Shown in pieces: positions 17,323-26,452 of a DNA stretch of 47,710 nt; position 1 is the first letter of the stretch, and every line of letters starts with the position of its first letter. Position numbers and translations under genes: made by a program. The notes under the pieces were generated by a model. It saw only the letters and a program-made list of their open reading frames with translations, did no database searches and was not told where the DNA came from. The stretch comes from DASWUZ01 sp036401375 (GTDB lineage: Bacteria; Acidobacteriota; Terriglobia; Terriglobales; Acidobacteriaceae), in contig DASWVB010000006.1 of assembly GCA_036401375.1 (NCBI GenBank), forward strand, positions 1-47,710, written 5' to 3'.

Positions 17323-17747
17323 CTTGCACTATCTGAAAACACGCAACAAAATCGGCACCAGAGGAACGCTCGAACGCCGAAAGGAATCGAGACTCACGGT
17401 AACCTCCGACTTCCGAAGAAGCATGTTCAAACCGCCTGCGCCGGACGGATCTTCGGCGTTTCAGGTTTGATCGCCCTCATCCAGACCGAGGTCACCCCTG
17501 CCACAGGGAGAGAAGGCCGCTGGCGGCCCCGACATGTTCATCGGCAACTTCTGCGAAGGCCACAGGACCAGTTGAGGAAAAGGAGGAGATATTCTCCGTG
17601 GCCGCCGAGCCCGTCTATATGGTTCGAAGTGCCTGACTCTCTGCAAATGAGTGATAATTGAACTACCTGCCCTGATTGAGCGTGGGCCCTGCGCCCTGCG
17701 CCCTCCCGGCTACACCAGCAGAGATATTCTGAATAGAGATAAAGTCA
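17323..17747. promoter_or_regulatory. Divergent intergenic region between GGDEF and ABC-F genes
   Basis: About 425 bases with no convincing gene. It contains a 10-base direct repeat GAGATATTCT (17586-17595 and 17721-17730). The first copy sits inside the dyad GGAGA-TAT-TCTCC (17585-17597) and the second lies 18 bases before the ABC-F start. The sequence CCCTGCGCCCTGCGCCCTC just upstream is a short tandem repeat. Confidence 0.45.
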
Positions 17748-19355
17748 ATGATTTCGGTCAGCAATGTAAGCATGCGCTATGGCGCAAAGATCCTGTTTGA
17801 AGACGTGTCCGTCAGCTTCATCTCCGGCCGGCGCTATGGCCTTACCGGACCGAACGGCGCGGGCAAGTCCACTTTTATGAAGGTGTTGACCGGCGAGATT
17901 GACGCCCAGAAGGGCTCTGTCGTACGCCCCAAGAAGTTCGGCGTCCTGCGACAGGACCAGTACGCCTTCGACGCCTATCGCGTCATCGACACGGTCGTCA
18001 TGGGCAACAAACCGCTGTGGAAGGCGCTCGAAGAGCGCGACCGCATCTACGAAAAGGCCGATCTGACTGACGAAGACGGGATGCGCCTCGGCGAACTGGA
18101 GGGCATCGTCGGCGAGGAAGACGGCTACACCGCGGAGAGCGATGCTGCCATCCTGCTGCAGGGACTCGACATTGAAGACGCGCTCCACGACCGCAAGATG
18201 GGCGAGCTACAGGGCGGCCAAAAGGTCCGCGTGCTGCTCGCTCAGGCGCTCTTTGGCAACCCTCAGGCGCTGCTGCTCGACGAGCCTACCAACTACCTCG
18301 ACCTCGACTCCATTCACTGGCTGCAGGATTTTTTACTGCGTTTTGAGGGCACCCTGATCACGATCTCGCATGACCGCCACTTCCTCAACAGCGTCTGCAC
18401 CCACATCGCTGATATTGATTACCAGACGATCATCGTCTACACCGGCGGCTACGACGACATGGTGATGGCGAAGACCCAGATCCGCTCGCGCCTCGAATCA
18501 CAGAACGAGCAGCGCGAGAAGAAGATTGCGCAGTTGAACGAATTCATAGCCCGCTTCTCTGCCGGCACACGTTCGAGCCAGGTGACGAGCCGCAAAAAAG
18601 AAGTCGAGCGGCTGCAGACCAGCGACCTCGCGCGGTCGAACATCCAACGCCCCTATATCCGCTTTGAACAAGTCAGGCCGGCGGGCAAGCACACCATCGA
18701 GTTCGAGGGGCTGCGCAAGGCGTACGGCGACCAGGTTGTTATCGACGGATTCTCAGGCTCGGTGATGCGCGGCGAGAAGGTCTGCTTGATGGGCCGCAAC
18801 GGCCAGGGCAAGACGACCCTTATCAAGTCGCTGCTGGCGGCTGACCCTGAGTTGCGCGAGCCTGAGTTCAAGCTCGATGCGGGCAAGGTGAAGTGGGGCC
18901 ACGAGGCGCTGATCGGCTACTTTCCACAGGACCACACCGGGTCGATCGAGCCCGGCATGACGGTCTCGGACTGGCTGCACCAGTTCGACCCGAAGGCGAC
19001 CAAGGAAGATATCCGGGGGCTGCTAGGGCAAATGCTCTTCTCGGGCGAAGAGGGCTTGAAGCCCACCGACGCGCTTTCGGGCGGCGAGACGGCGCGGCTG
19101 CTGTTTTGCAAGCTGATGCTGCTCAAGCCGAATATCCTCATCTTCGATGAGCCGACCAACCACCTCGACCTTGAGGCGATTAACGCGCTCAACCAGTCCA
19201 TTCAAAAGTATGAGGGCACGGTGCTGCTCGTCACTCATGACCAGGACCTGATCGATGAAGTCGCGACCCGCATCTGGCACTTCGAACACGGCGCGATCGA
19301 GGACTTCAAGGGCCCGTACCAGGAATACCTGCAGGCCACCGCAACCGCGAAGTAG
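17748..19355 (+). CDS. ABC-F family ATPase, YbiT-like
   Basis: A soluble protein of 535 residues with two ABC ATPase domains and no membrane domain, the ABC-F layout. These proteins bind the ribosomal E site and relieve stalled translation or give antibiotic resistance. Walker A motifs: GPNGAGKS (NBD1) and GRNGQGKT (NBD2). Walker B regions: LLLDEPTNYLDLDS and LIFDEPTNHLDLEA. The NBD1 signature is LQGGQKVRV, with Gln for the usual Ser, while NBD2 keeps LSGGETARL. The interdomain linker (about residues 240-310) is charged and helical, as needed for contact with tRNA and rRNA. The order of motifs and length match E. coli YbiT best. A second ABC-F gene follows after 189 bases. Confidence 0.9.
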   Translation: MISVSNVSMRYGAKILFEDVSVSFISGRRYGLTGPNGAGKSTFMKVLTGEIDAQKGSVVRPKKFGVLRQDQYAFDAYRVIDTVVMGNKPLWKALEERDRIYEKADLTDEDGMRLGELEGIVGEEDGYTAESDAAILLQGLDIEDALHDRKMGELQGGQKVRVLLAQALFGNPQALLLDEPTNYLDLDSIHWLQDFLLRFEGTLITISHDRHFLNSVCTHIADIDYQTIIVYTGGYDDMVMAKTQIRSRLESQNEQREKKIAQLNEFIARFSAGTRSSQVTSRKKEVERLQTSDLARSNIQRPYIRFEQVRPAGKHTIEFEGLRKAYGDQVVIDGFSGSVMRGEKVCLMGRNGQGKTTLIKSLLAADPELREPEFKLDAGKVKWGHEALIGYFPQDHTGSIEPGMTVSDWLHQFDPKATKEDIRGLLGQMLFSGEEGLKPTDALSGGETARLLFCKLMLLKPNILIFDEPTNHLDLEAINALNQSIQKYEGTVLLVTHDQDLIDEVATRIWHFEHGAIEDFKGPYQEYLQATATAK

Positions 19356-19394
19356 CTTTGCTCCAGACGGCGCGAACAATGCCGGGTGCCGCCT

Positions 19395-19492
19395 TCATGC
19401 GGTCTCATCGCATGAGTGGGATACCGACAGCCTGGCAAGTCCAGAATGAGACGGGTACCCCACATCTCTCCTTCTTTGCGGGCAGATGTGGG
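19395..19492. repeat. Two intergenic hairpins between the ABC-F genes (REP-like)
   Basis: TCATGCG (19395-19401) pairs with CGCATGA (19409-19415). CCCACATCT (19459-19467) pairs with AGATGTGGG (19484-19492). Neither is followed by a T run, so they look more like short interspersed palindromes than terminators. A similar smaller hairpin (TGTCTC/GAGACA, 21378-21395) lies after the second ABC-F gene. Confidence 0.45.
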
Positions 19493-19544
19493 ATCGCGTT
19501 GCTGCCCATGACCAAACGACCACTCACCAAGAAAGTAGTTATCC

Positions 19545-21353
19545 GTGCCTCCAGTACTCAACGCACAAGGTCTGTCGAAGAAGTTTGGCGCAACGGCACT
19601 CTTCCGCAACATCTCTCTCACCATCGAGGAGGGTGACCGCATCGGCCTGATCGGCCCGAACGGCTCCGGCAAATCGACACTGCTGCGCATCCTTGCCGGC
19701 GAGATGGACACCGACACCGGCGAGGTCACCATGCGCAAGCGCGCAAGCGCAAGCTTCGTCACCCAGGACTCCACCTTCCAGCCGGGCGATTTGGTACGCG
19801 ACGTAATCATCGCTGCATTGAAGCGGGCCGCGGTCCCCGAGGCCGAGTGGGAGGGCCGCCTGCGCGAGACCCTCGGCCGCGCCGGCTTTGAGAATTTCGA
19901 TACCGAGGCTGTTACATTCTCTGGCGGCTGGCGCAAGCGCCTCGCCATCGCCGAGGCACTCGTACAAAAGCCCGACGTCCTGCTGCTCGACGAGCCTACC
20001 AACCACCTCGACCTCGCCGGCATCGAGTGGCTCGAGACCCTGCTCAAAGACGCGCCCTACGCCTGTGTCGTCGTGAGCCACGACCGCTACTTTCTCGAGA
20101 ACGTAGCGACTGAAATGGCCGAACTGAACAAGGCGTATCCCGATGGTGTACTGCGCGTTCACGGCAACTACAGCGAGTTCCTGGTCAAAAAAGAAGAGTT
20201 TCTCGAAGCGCAAAGCAAGCGCCAGGACGCCCTCGAGAATCGAGTCAAGACCGAGATAGCATGGCTGCGTCGCGGCCCCAAGGCGCGCTCGACCAAATCG
20301 AAGGCTCGCATCGACAACGCCAACGAACTCATCGGCGAATTAAAGGGGATGCAGACGCGCGCGCAGACCTCCTCAGCGGGCATCGATTTTGTAGCTACCG
20401 AGCGCCAGACGAAGCGCCTTGTCGAGCTCAAAGACATGAGCTATACGATCGGCGACCGGCAGCTCTTCGATGGCCTCAACTTCGCCGTCACAGCGGGCAT
20501 GCGCGTCGGCCTCGTAGGTCCGAACGGCAGCGGCAAGACTACCCTGCTGCGCCTGCTGCTCGGCGAAAGCGTCGCGACATCTGGCGAGGTCAAACGCGCG
20601 AACTACCTCCGCATCGTCTATTTCGATCAAAATCGCGAACTGAATGCCGACCAGACTCTCCGGCGTGCACTGGCGCCGGACAGCGACTCCGTCGTCTACC
20701 AGGATCGGGTCATCCACGTCGCGTCGTGGGCCTCGCGATTCCTCTTCACCAGTGAACAGTTGAACCAGCCTGTGGGCCGGCTCTCCGGCGGCGAGCGCGC
20801 CCGCGTGCTCATCGCCAACTTGATGCTGCAGCCTGCGGACGTGCTTTTGCTCGACGAGCCTACCAACGACCTTGACATCGCGACGCTCGAGATTCTCGAA
20901 GAGAGCCTGCTCGAATACCCCGGCGCTCTGGTCCTCGTCACTCACGACCGCTATATGCTCGACCGGGTTTCGACCGTGGTGCTGGGGTTGGATGGCCTCG
21001 GCGGTGCGGAGCGCTTCGCCGACTACAGCCAGTGGGAGACTTGGCAGCTGGAGCAGAAACGGGGCAAGAACAAGCCCATGGCGACGACGGGCAAAGCCCC
21101 CTCAGCCGCCCCTTCAAACGGTGGGGCCAGGAAGAAGCTCTCCTACATCGAGGCGCGCGAGTACGCAGCTATAGAAGACCAGGTCACGGAGGCAGAAGAG
21201 GTGATGGACCGCTGCAGGGCGACACTCGAGGATCCGGCTGTGGCTGTCGACGCCCTGCGACTACAAGCTGCCCTCGCTGAGATGGACACGGCGCAGCATG
21301 TGCTCGACGGACTCTATTCGCGATGGGCTGAGCTCGAAGCCAAGCAGGGTTAG
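19545..21353 (+). CDS. ABC-F family ATPase, Uup-like
   Basis: 602 residues from GTG 19545, with two ABC domains and no membrane segments. NBD1 has GPNGSGKS, the signature FSGGWRKRLA and LLLDEPTNHLDLAG. NBD2 has GPNGSGKT, LSGGERARV and LLLDEPTNDLDIAT. The linker holds RRGPKARSTKSKARID, typical of the Uup branch. After NBD2 a low-complexity hinge leads to a C-terminal coiled coil (about 535-600), which in E. coli Uup binds nucleic acid. It follows the YbiT-like gene on the same strand but is separated by hairpins, so it may have its own transcript. Confidence 0.9.
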   Translation: MPPVLNAQGLSKKFGATALFRNISLTIEEGDRIGLIGPNGSGKSTLLRILAGEMDTDTGEVTMRKRASASFVTQDSTFQPGDLVRDVIIAALKRAAVPEAEWEGRLRETLGRAGFENFDTEAVTFSGGWRKRLAIAEALVQKPDVLLLDEPTNHLDLAGIEWLETLLKDAPYACVVVSHDRYFLENVATEMAELNKAYPDGVLRVHGNYSEFLVKKEEFLEAQSKRQDALENRVKTEIAWLRRGPKARSTKSKARIDNANELIGELKGMQTRAQTSSAGIDFVATERQTKRLVELKDMSYTIGDRQLFDGLNFAVTAGMRVGLVGPNGSGKTTLLRLLLGESVATSGEVKRANYLRIVYFDQNRELNADQTLRRALAPDSDSVVYQDRVIHVASWASRFLFTSEQLNQPVGRLSGGERARVLIANLMLQPADVLLLDEPTNDLDIATLEILEESLLEYPGALVLVTHDRYMLDRVSTVVLGLDGLGGAERFADYSQWETWQLEQKRGKNKPMATTGKAPSAAPSNGGARKKLSYIEAREYAAIEDQVTEAEEVMDRCRATLEDPAVAVDALRLQAALAEMDTAQHVLDGLYSRWAELEAKQG

Positions 21354-21493
21354 AGTTGCCGCTCACTGGCGGACCCATGTCTCAAACGCGAGACAAGAAG
21401 AACCCGCCTTCCTGTCACGCGTGCTCTTCATGCGGTGACGCTCTGCCGCTTCATCTTTGTACCATTGCGACTACCCCGTGAGCCTTAAGCGGG

Positions 21494-21934
21494 CTAGACG
21501 CGGAAGTGGTCAGGGCGCCAGTTCTGGATGAGGGCTTTGATCGCCTTCGGTTCGAGCTTCGCATTCAGCGTCTTTTCAGTGAGCAATGGCAGCTCAGCGT
21601 CAGAGGCAAAGCGCAACGCGATAAGCTGCGCCTCCGTGAGCTCAGGAATGCGAGGCTTGAGTGCCTCCGGCAGCAGCGCGGCCAGGCGGAGACGCTCTTC
21701 AAGGCGGATGACGCGATCCTGCACCTTGAGCGAGTAGATCCGCGCCCGGAACACCACGAGCAGAATTCCGGCACCGAGCAGAACGAGCAGGATGTGAAAA
21801 TGCAGATCGCGATGGACAAAGATGATGCCGGAGATGCCGCTCACCAGGATAACAATGAACAGCGGTACGATCACGAAGTGGAACCAGGGGTCTCTCTTCG
21901 AATGATTAGCAAAGCTCTGTTGAATGTTATTCAT
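21494..21934 (-). CDS. DUF6526 family membrane protein
   Basis: 146 residues from ATG 21934. Two transmembrane helices near the N-terminus (FVIVPLFIVILVSGISGIIF and ILLVLLGAGILLVVF) are followed by a cytoplasmic helical part with VQDRVIRLEERLRLAALLPE and LIALRFASDAELP, ending in IQNWRPDHFRV. These strings match what I recall of the DUF6526 family, common in Acidobacteriota and Bacteroidota. Function is unknown. It lies downstream of RDD on the same strand after a 78-base gap that carries its own candidate operator. Confidence 0.75.
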   Translation of the reverse strand: MNNIQQSFANHSKRDPWFHFVIVPLFIVILVSGISGIIFVHRDLHFHILLVLLGAGILLVVFRARIYSLKVQDRVIRLEERLRLAALLPEALKPRIPELTEAQLIALRFASDAELPLLTEKTLNAKLEPKAIKALIQNWRPDHFRV

Positions 21935-21972
21935 CTTTTAGTCTCACACCCTTTACAGTCAGCTGACCGCGC

Positions 21973-21994
21973 TACTACTTAATCCCATGTAGTA
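21973..21994. promoter_or_regulatory. Candidate operator upstream of the DUF6526 gene
   Basis: TACTAC (21973-21978) and GTAGTA (21989-21994) form a perfect inverted repeat with a 10-base spacer, 38 bases before the DUF6526 start. The half-site and spacing recall sites of winged-helix repressors such as PadR or BlaI types, but no such regulator gene is in the window. Confidence 0.45.
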
Positions 21995-22012
21995 CAGAAC
22001 AAAATTTTTTCC

Positions 22013-22855
22013 TTAATGCAGGCGCCCCTGTTCTCGCATCGCAAACGCGGCTTCCTCGAGGAAGGTCTCGTCGCTGAGCCCGGAGGGCTGCGGCATCTCC
22101 ATCCTTTGCGCAATGCACTTCGCCAGGCGCTCTGCGAGGGAGACGCGCGTGTCGATCGGCATGTCGAGGCGCCGCGAGAAGAAGCCCTCCATCACCAGCA
22201 GATCCTCACCGCGAAGCCTGCCAACGGCCTCGGCCGGCAGGCTGGCGGCGCGCGTGTGGGTCGCCGGTAGCAGAGGCTCAAAGAGGCTGGCAGTGAAGGT
22301 GCGATTACCCGAGGCCGGCATCGCGGCGAGCTCGAGAGCGCGTTCGTGCACGACCAGCGTACCCGCCACCATGTCCCCAAGCCGCTGCTGCCTGCGGTTC
22401 ATGAACATGCAGATCATCCCGACCGCGTACATGCCCGGGATCATGTCCACGATCCTGACCAGGTTGCGGCCCATGGATTCGAAGAGGCCGATCGGGCGCC
22501 CGGTCTGCTTGATGACACGGATCTTGGCGAGCCGTTTGCCGGGCGTGCGTCCGTCCCACAGCGCTTCAAAGAGGGTGAAGTAGCCCCACTGCAACAAGAA
22601 CGGAAAGAGGATCATGATGGCGATCACCCACTTGGTGATGGTGGCCTGGTTGGGCCCGTTCTCAGGCAGGCGGGCACCGCTCTCTGTCGTCTTGCCTATG
22701 ACGGCGAGAATGATCACGAGCACCATCAACACCCCAAGCTGGATGAGGTAGTCGACCAGCAGAGCGACGAAGCGGCTTCCAATTCCTGCGATCGGAAACT
22801 CGATGGCTACGAGCTCTGGAGTGTCGATGCTAAGCTGGTCTCGCACTTCAGACAT
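22013..22855 (-). CDS. RDD family membrane protein
   Basis: 280 residues from ATG 22855. The RDD domain fills the N-terminal 170 residues: IAGIGSRFVALLVDYLIQLG carries the Arg and Asp of the name, and helices at about 32-55 and 75-95 plus a third near 140 form the membrane part. FEALWDGRTPGKRLAKIRVI is the characteristic loop. A soluble C-terminal tail of about 100 residues is Ala/Arg-rich. Some RDD proteins act as Na+/H+ antiporters, but most are uncharacterised. It starts seven bases from the divergent SpoIIM-like gene, and RDD, SpoIIM-like and MoxR/DUF58 genes recur together in many bacteria. Confidence 0.9.
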   Translation of the reverse strand: MSEVRDQLSIDTPELVAIEFPIAGIGSRFVALLVDYLIQLGVLMVLVIILAVIGKTTESGARLPENGPNQATITKWVIAIMILFPFLLQWGYFTLFEALWDGRTPGKRLAKIRVIKQTGRPIGLFESMGRNLVRIVDMIPGMYAVGMICMFMNRRQQRLGDMVAGTLVVHERALELAAMPASGNRTFTASLFEPLLPATHTRAASLPAEAVGRLRGEDLLVMEGFFSRRLDMPIDTRVSLAERLAKCIAQRMEMPQPSGLSDETFLEEAAFAMREQGRLH

Positions 22856-22862
22856 GGCGGCT

Positions 22863-23888
22863 ATGATCTCGAATCAGTGGATTGAGCGGCGCAGGCCCTA
22901 CTGGAACCGGATGGACGCCCTGCTGCAGCAGATGGACGCCTCGAGCCTGCACGGGCTCTCGCGGGAGGAGCTGCGGGAGATGGCGCTAATCTATCGTCAA
23001 ATAGCTAGCGACCTCTCCGCCGTGCGCCAGGACAGGACTTCGCATACCCTTGAACGCTATCTGAATCAACTGCTGGGACGTGCTCACAATATCATCTACT
23101 CGGGTCGCAAGACGAACCTAATCTCGGCGCTGCGCTTTCTGCGCGATGACTATCCCGTCATCTTTCGACGTCTGTTGCCCTTCACCCTCGCTGCGGTCGG
23201 GCTGTTTATGGCGGGCGGCCTCGTGGGATCGTTATTGACGGTCGCGCGCCCCGACTTTATGCGGGCTCTGCTCGGACCGGAGATGGTGGCGACCATTGAG
23301 AAGCACGAGATGTGGACCCATTCCATCGTGAGTGTCAAGCCGCAGACAGCCAGCTTCCTCATGACCCACAACCTCTCCGTTACCTTTGCGACCTTCGCGG
23401 CAGGGATCACTGCCGGCCTGGGAACTGTGTACCTGCTGGTATGGAATGGCGTGCTCATCGGGGTCGTCGGGACCGCGTGCCACCAGGCGGGGATGTCGGT
23501 CGACCTCTGGAGCTTCGTGGCGGGCCATGGCTCACTCGAGCTGCCGGCAATCTTTATCTCGGGAGGAGCGGGGCTTCGTCTCGCTTATGGCATGCTATTT
23601 CCGGGCATGTACAGCCGTTCCCAATCGATCGCTCTGGCGGGTGCCGAGTCGGTCAAGCTCATGGCCGGCGTAGTGCCTCTGCTTATAGTAGCGGGCACGG
23701 TCGAGGGGTTCTTTTCACCGTCCGGGCTACCAGTGGCTTGGAAGTTTTGCCTCGGTGCGACTTTGTTTTCGCTGTTGATCTTCTGGCTGTTCGGCTATCG
23801 TTCGCCAGTCGCCTCTACCAACAACGCCGGAGTTGGCGCCCTCGCGTCCGATGCACTACCCGCGACTCTCTCTTCTACTCCTGCTTGA
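22863..23888 (+). CDS. SpoIIM-like (stage II sporulation protein M family) membrane protein
   Basis: About 341 residues from ATG 22863; the frame is open further upstream, but that would overlap the divergent RDD gene. A soluble helical N-terminus (about 100 residues) with RRPYWNRMDALLQQMD and YLNQLLGRAHNIIYSG is followed by about five to six transmembrane helices typical of the SpoIIM/DUF95 family. The core includes FLMTHNLSVTFATFAAGITA, and GHGSLELPAIFISGGAGLRL precedes the last helices. In Bacillus SpoIIM belongs to a septal peptidoglycan-remodelling complex; in non-spore-formers the role is unknown. It converges with DUF58 (32-base gap). Confidence 0.9.
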   Translation: MISNQWIERRRPYWNRMDALLQQMDASSLHGLSREELREMALIYRQIASDLSAVRQDRTSHTLERYLNQLLGRAHNIIYSGRKTNLISALRFLRDDYPVIFRRLLPFTLAAVGLFMAGGLVGSLLTVARPDFMRALLGPEMVATIEKHEMWTHSIVSVKPQTASFLMTHNLSVTFATFAAGITAGLGTVYLLVWNGVLIGVVGTACHQAGMSVDLWSFVAGHGSLELPAIFISGGAGLRLAYGMLFPGMYSRSQSIALAGAESVKLMAGVVPLLIVAGTVEGFFSPSGLPVAWKFCLGATLFSLLIFWLFGYRSPVASTNNAGVGALASDALPATLSSTPA

Positions 23889-23920
23889 GTTCCTGGTTGT
23901 GGACGCCTGCGGACCGAATG

Positions 23921-25306
23921 CTAGAGCAGCCCCTCTTCCTTCACGGAGAGATAGCGGTTCAGCACGGCGCTCATAGTGGCCTGAGGTGTGGTCTCCAGGG
24001 TCAGCGCGCCCTGCCCGCGCAGGCGGGCGAGCAGCAGTTCGCGGCGTTGAACCAGCTCCTGCGCGGCGGCAGACCGGTACATTCCGCTGGCTGTTGCAGG
24101 ACGAGCGGCTGCGATCTGCTGAACGTCCACCTGACCCATGGCGACGAAGAGCAGCAGGTGACGCCGGAGGAGCTGCGAGGCTCCATCGACCACCTCGGGT
24201 CGCATCGCGGTCTCGGCGAGATCGGTGATCCAGAGGATGAGGCTGCGCCGTGGCTGCATGCGATTCAAGGTTGCCGTGGCACGCAGGTGATCAGCCTCCG
24301 CGGTCTCAGACTGCACCAGCGCGAGCGTCTCGACAAGCTGACGGAGGTGACCGGCGCCGCGGCCGAGCCCGACCCGCTGCTGGATTCCCTGCCCGTAGGC
24401 CAGCAGGCCGACTCGGTCCCCTGAAAAGAGCGCGAGCTGCGCAAGGGCAAGCGCGGCGCCTGTAGAGTAGTCCAGCTTGGTATAGCCATCGATTCGCGCT
24501 CGCTGCAGCCGGCCCGCGTCGAGCACGATCCATACCGCCTGGCTCTTCTCCGTCTGATATTGCTGAGTAATGAGCGCACCGTGGCGCGCGGAAGCAGTCC
24601 AGCAGACGTCACGCATGTCGTCACCCTGGCGGTATTCCCGCAGGCTCTCGAAGTCCCTCCCAAGGCCTCGTTGACGCTGCAGTCGAAGCTGCAGCTCAAT
24701 CTGGCGGGTGCGCGCGAGGAATAGCTGTTGCTCCTCCCCGGCGCGCAAGGTTGGATAGATGCGGACCGTTTGCGTCAGCTTGGCGAGAGCCCACCTCTCC
24801 ACCAGACCGGTCGCACTGCGGTAGCGCAGGTAGAGGCTGCCGGTCTGGTGATCGCCGCGCTCTCGCGGGGTGAAGCGGTAGCGCACCGAAGCACGCACAT
24901 TCGGATAGGCCATCAGCAGAAGCGGCTCCGGCGTTTGGACCAGGGCATCCGGCAGGTCGTCGAGCAGGGCGCAGAGCAGGACGCGCCCGCGGGCTCCTGT
25001 TCGCTGAAGGATAGCAAGTTCGATCTCAGTCTCGTTCGCCAGCGCTGGCGCGTTCGACCAGGATCGCTCCGCCACAATGGATTCTGGTGACGGAAGCTGC
25101 CTGGCATCAAAGAGCCCGGCGGCGAGGACAACGATGTCCCACACCAGCACGCCCCAGCAGAAGCGCGGATGAGAAAATCCCGGAACCAGCCAGAGCGTTC
25201 CCGCAAGCAGCAGCAACAAGGCGCGCGGAGTCAGGGGGAAGGCCAGACGGCCACTCGGAACGCATGGCTGGCTTGAGGTGCCCGGCTTGAGCGAGGAGGA
25301 GATCAT
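23921..25306 (-). CDS. DUF58 domain protein (vWA-like fold)
   Basis: 461 residues. Two transmembrane helices lie near the N-terminus (about 27-65). A beta-rich region follows, then the DUF58 signature SLREYRQGDDMRDVCWTASA at about residue 220. A vWA-like domain comes last, but its metal site is degenerate (VLDAGRLQRA instead of DxSxS). DUF58 proteins are partners of MoxR AAA+ ATPases, which are thought to act as chaperones inserting cofactors or remodelling vWA targets. The gene follows moxR after seven bases and is the last gene of the operon. Confidence 0.88.
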   Translation of the reverse strand: MISSSLKPGTSSQPCVPSGRLAFPLTPRALLLLLAGTLWLVPGFSHPRFCWGVLVWDIVVLAAGLFDARQLPSPESIVAERSWSNAPALANETEIELAILQRTGARGRVLLCALLDDLPDALVQTPEPLLLMAYPNVRASVRYRFTPRERGDHQTGSLYLRYRSATGLVERWALAKLTQTVRIYPTLRAGEEQQLFLARTRQIELQLRLQRQRGLGRDFESLREYRQGDDMRDVCWTASARHGALITQQYQTEKSQAVWIVLDAGRLQRARIDGYTKLDYSTGAALALAQLALFSGDRVGLLAYGQGIQQRVGLGRGAGHLRQLVETLALVQSETAEADHLRATATLNRMQPRRSLILWITDLAETAMRPEVVDGASQLLRRHLLLFVAMGQVDVQQIAAARPATASGMYRSAAAQELVQRRELLLARLRGQGALTLETTPQATMSAVLNRYLSVKEEGLL

Positions 25307-25313
25307 GCCGGGA

Positions 25314-26435
25314 TCACGCCCGAGGGACCGGTACTCCGGCGATCACGTCGCTGAGAACGCGGTCTGCGTCAAAGCCCTCCAGGTCGGCCTCGGGCTTGAG
25401 CACGATACGATGACGCAGAACCGGCAGCGCCGCACGTTTCACGTCGTCGGGCAGCAGATAATCGCGATCAGCAAATGCCGCATAGGCCTGCGAAACCAGC
25501 ATGAGACTAATAGCGGCGCGAGGACTGGCTCCAAGTGCCAGCGCCGGCCACTCTCGGGTGCGGCGCACGATCGCGAGGATATAGTCATAGAGCTCCGGCT
25601 CGATCTTGATCGCGCGAATCTCACGCTGGGCCGCGTCCATCACGCCGGCCGGTATGGCGACCACGCCCGCATCCCCGAGGCCTTCGGAGCTGGCGTGATG
25701 GCGCTCCAGTACCGTGCGCTCCTGCTCCAGGGTCGGGTACGAGACGCGAATCTTCAGCAGAAAGCGGTCGAGCTGCGCCTCGGGCAGCGGATAGGTACCT
25801 TCAAAATCGATCGGGTTCTGAGTAGCAAAGACGGTGAAGGCGCTGGAGAGGACGCGCCGGTTGCCGTCAGTAGTGACCTGGCGCTCCTCCATGCACTCGA
25901 GCAGCGCGGCCTGGGTACGGGGCGGCATCCGGTTCACCTCATCGACCAGAAGGAAGTCAGTGAAGACCGGCCCCGCGTGGAACGTGAACTGGTCTGTTCC
26001 CGGACGAAGGATGTTGGTCCCGAGGATGTCAGCCGGCATCAGATCGGGGGTCGCCTGCACTCGCTGAAATCCAAGGCCGAGCACCTGTCCCAGCACTTTG
26101 ACCAGCAGCGTCTTGGCGATGCCCGGCACACCTTCCACCAGCGCGTGTCCATGGCAGAGCACAGCGATCAGGGCCTGGTCGATGAACTCCGCCTGGCCGG
26201 CGATGACTTTGCCAAGCTCGGCCCGGCCATGCGCTATCAAGCGTGCCGTCGCGCGGAGCTCGCGCGCGTCTCCGGCGTGATCCTGAGCCGCTGCGTCCGC
26301 CCCGACTACGTCCGGGGAGTCACCTAGCCCTGCACCATTCGAGCTGCCGATCCCCTCAAAGACAACAGCTTCCAGTAGACGATCGGCGCCTGTGGACTGA
26401 CCCAACCCGCCTTCCATACGTTCCGCTTCTTCCAC
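25314..26435 (-). CDS. MoxR family AAA+ ATPase
   Basis: 373 residues. An N-terminal extension of about 60 residues (low complexity, possibly partly untranslated) precedes the AAA+ core: Walker A GVPGIAKT in GHALVEGVPGIAKTLLVKVL, Walker B LLVDEVNR in FTDFLLVDEVNRMPPRTQAA, sensor 1 VFATQNP, and an arginine-rich segment LDRFLLKI. The C-terminal lid domain carries GASPRAAISLML. MoxR proteins are soluble ATP-driven chaperone-like hexamers. It is the only recognisable energy source of the operon and lies between DUF4350 (17-base gap) and DUF58 (7-base gap). Confidence 0.93.
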   Translation of the reverse strand: MEEAERMEGGLGQSTGADRLLEAVVFEGIGSSNGAGLGDSPDVVGADAAAQDHAGDARELRATARLIAHGRAELGKVIAGQAEFIDQALIAVLCHGHALVEGVPGIAKTLLVKVLGQVLGLGFQRVQATPDLMPADILGTNILRPGTDQFTFHAGPVFTDFLLVDEVNRMPPRTQAALLECMEERQVTTDGNRRVLSSAFTVFATQNPIDFEGTYPLPEAQLDRFLLKIRVSYPTLEQERTVLERHHASSEGLGDAGVVAIPAGVMDAAQREIRAIKIEPELYDYILAIVRRTREWPALALGASPRAAISLMLVSQAYAAFADRDYLLPDDVKRAALPVLRHRIVLKPEADLEGFDADRVLSDVIAGVPVPRA

Positions 26436-26452
26436 GCTCTCGCATCCCTCCC

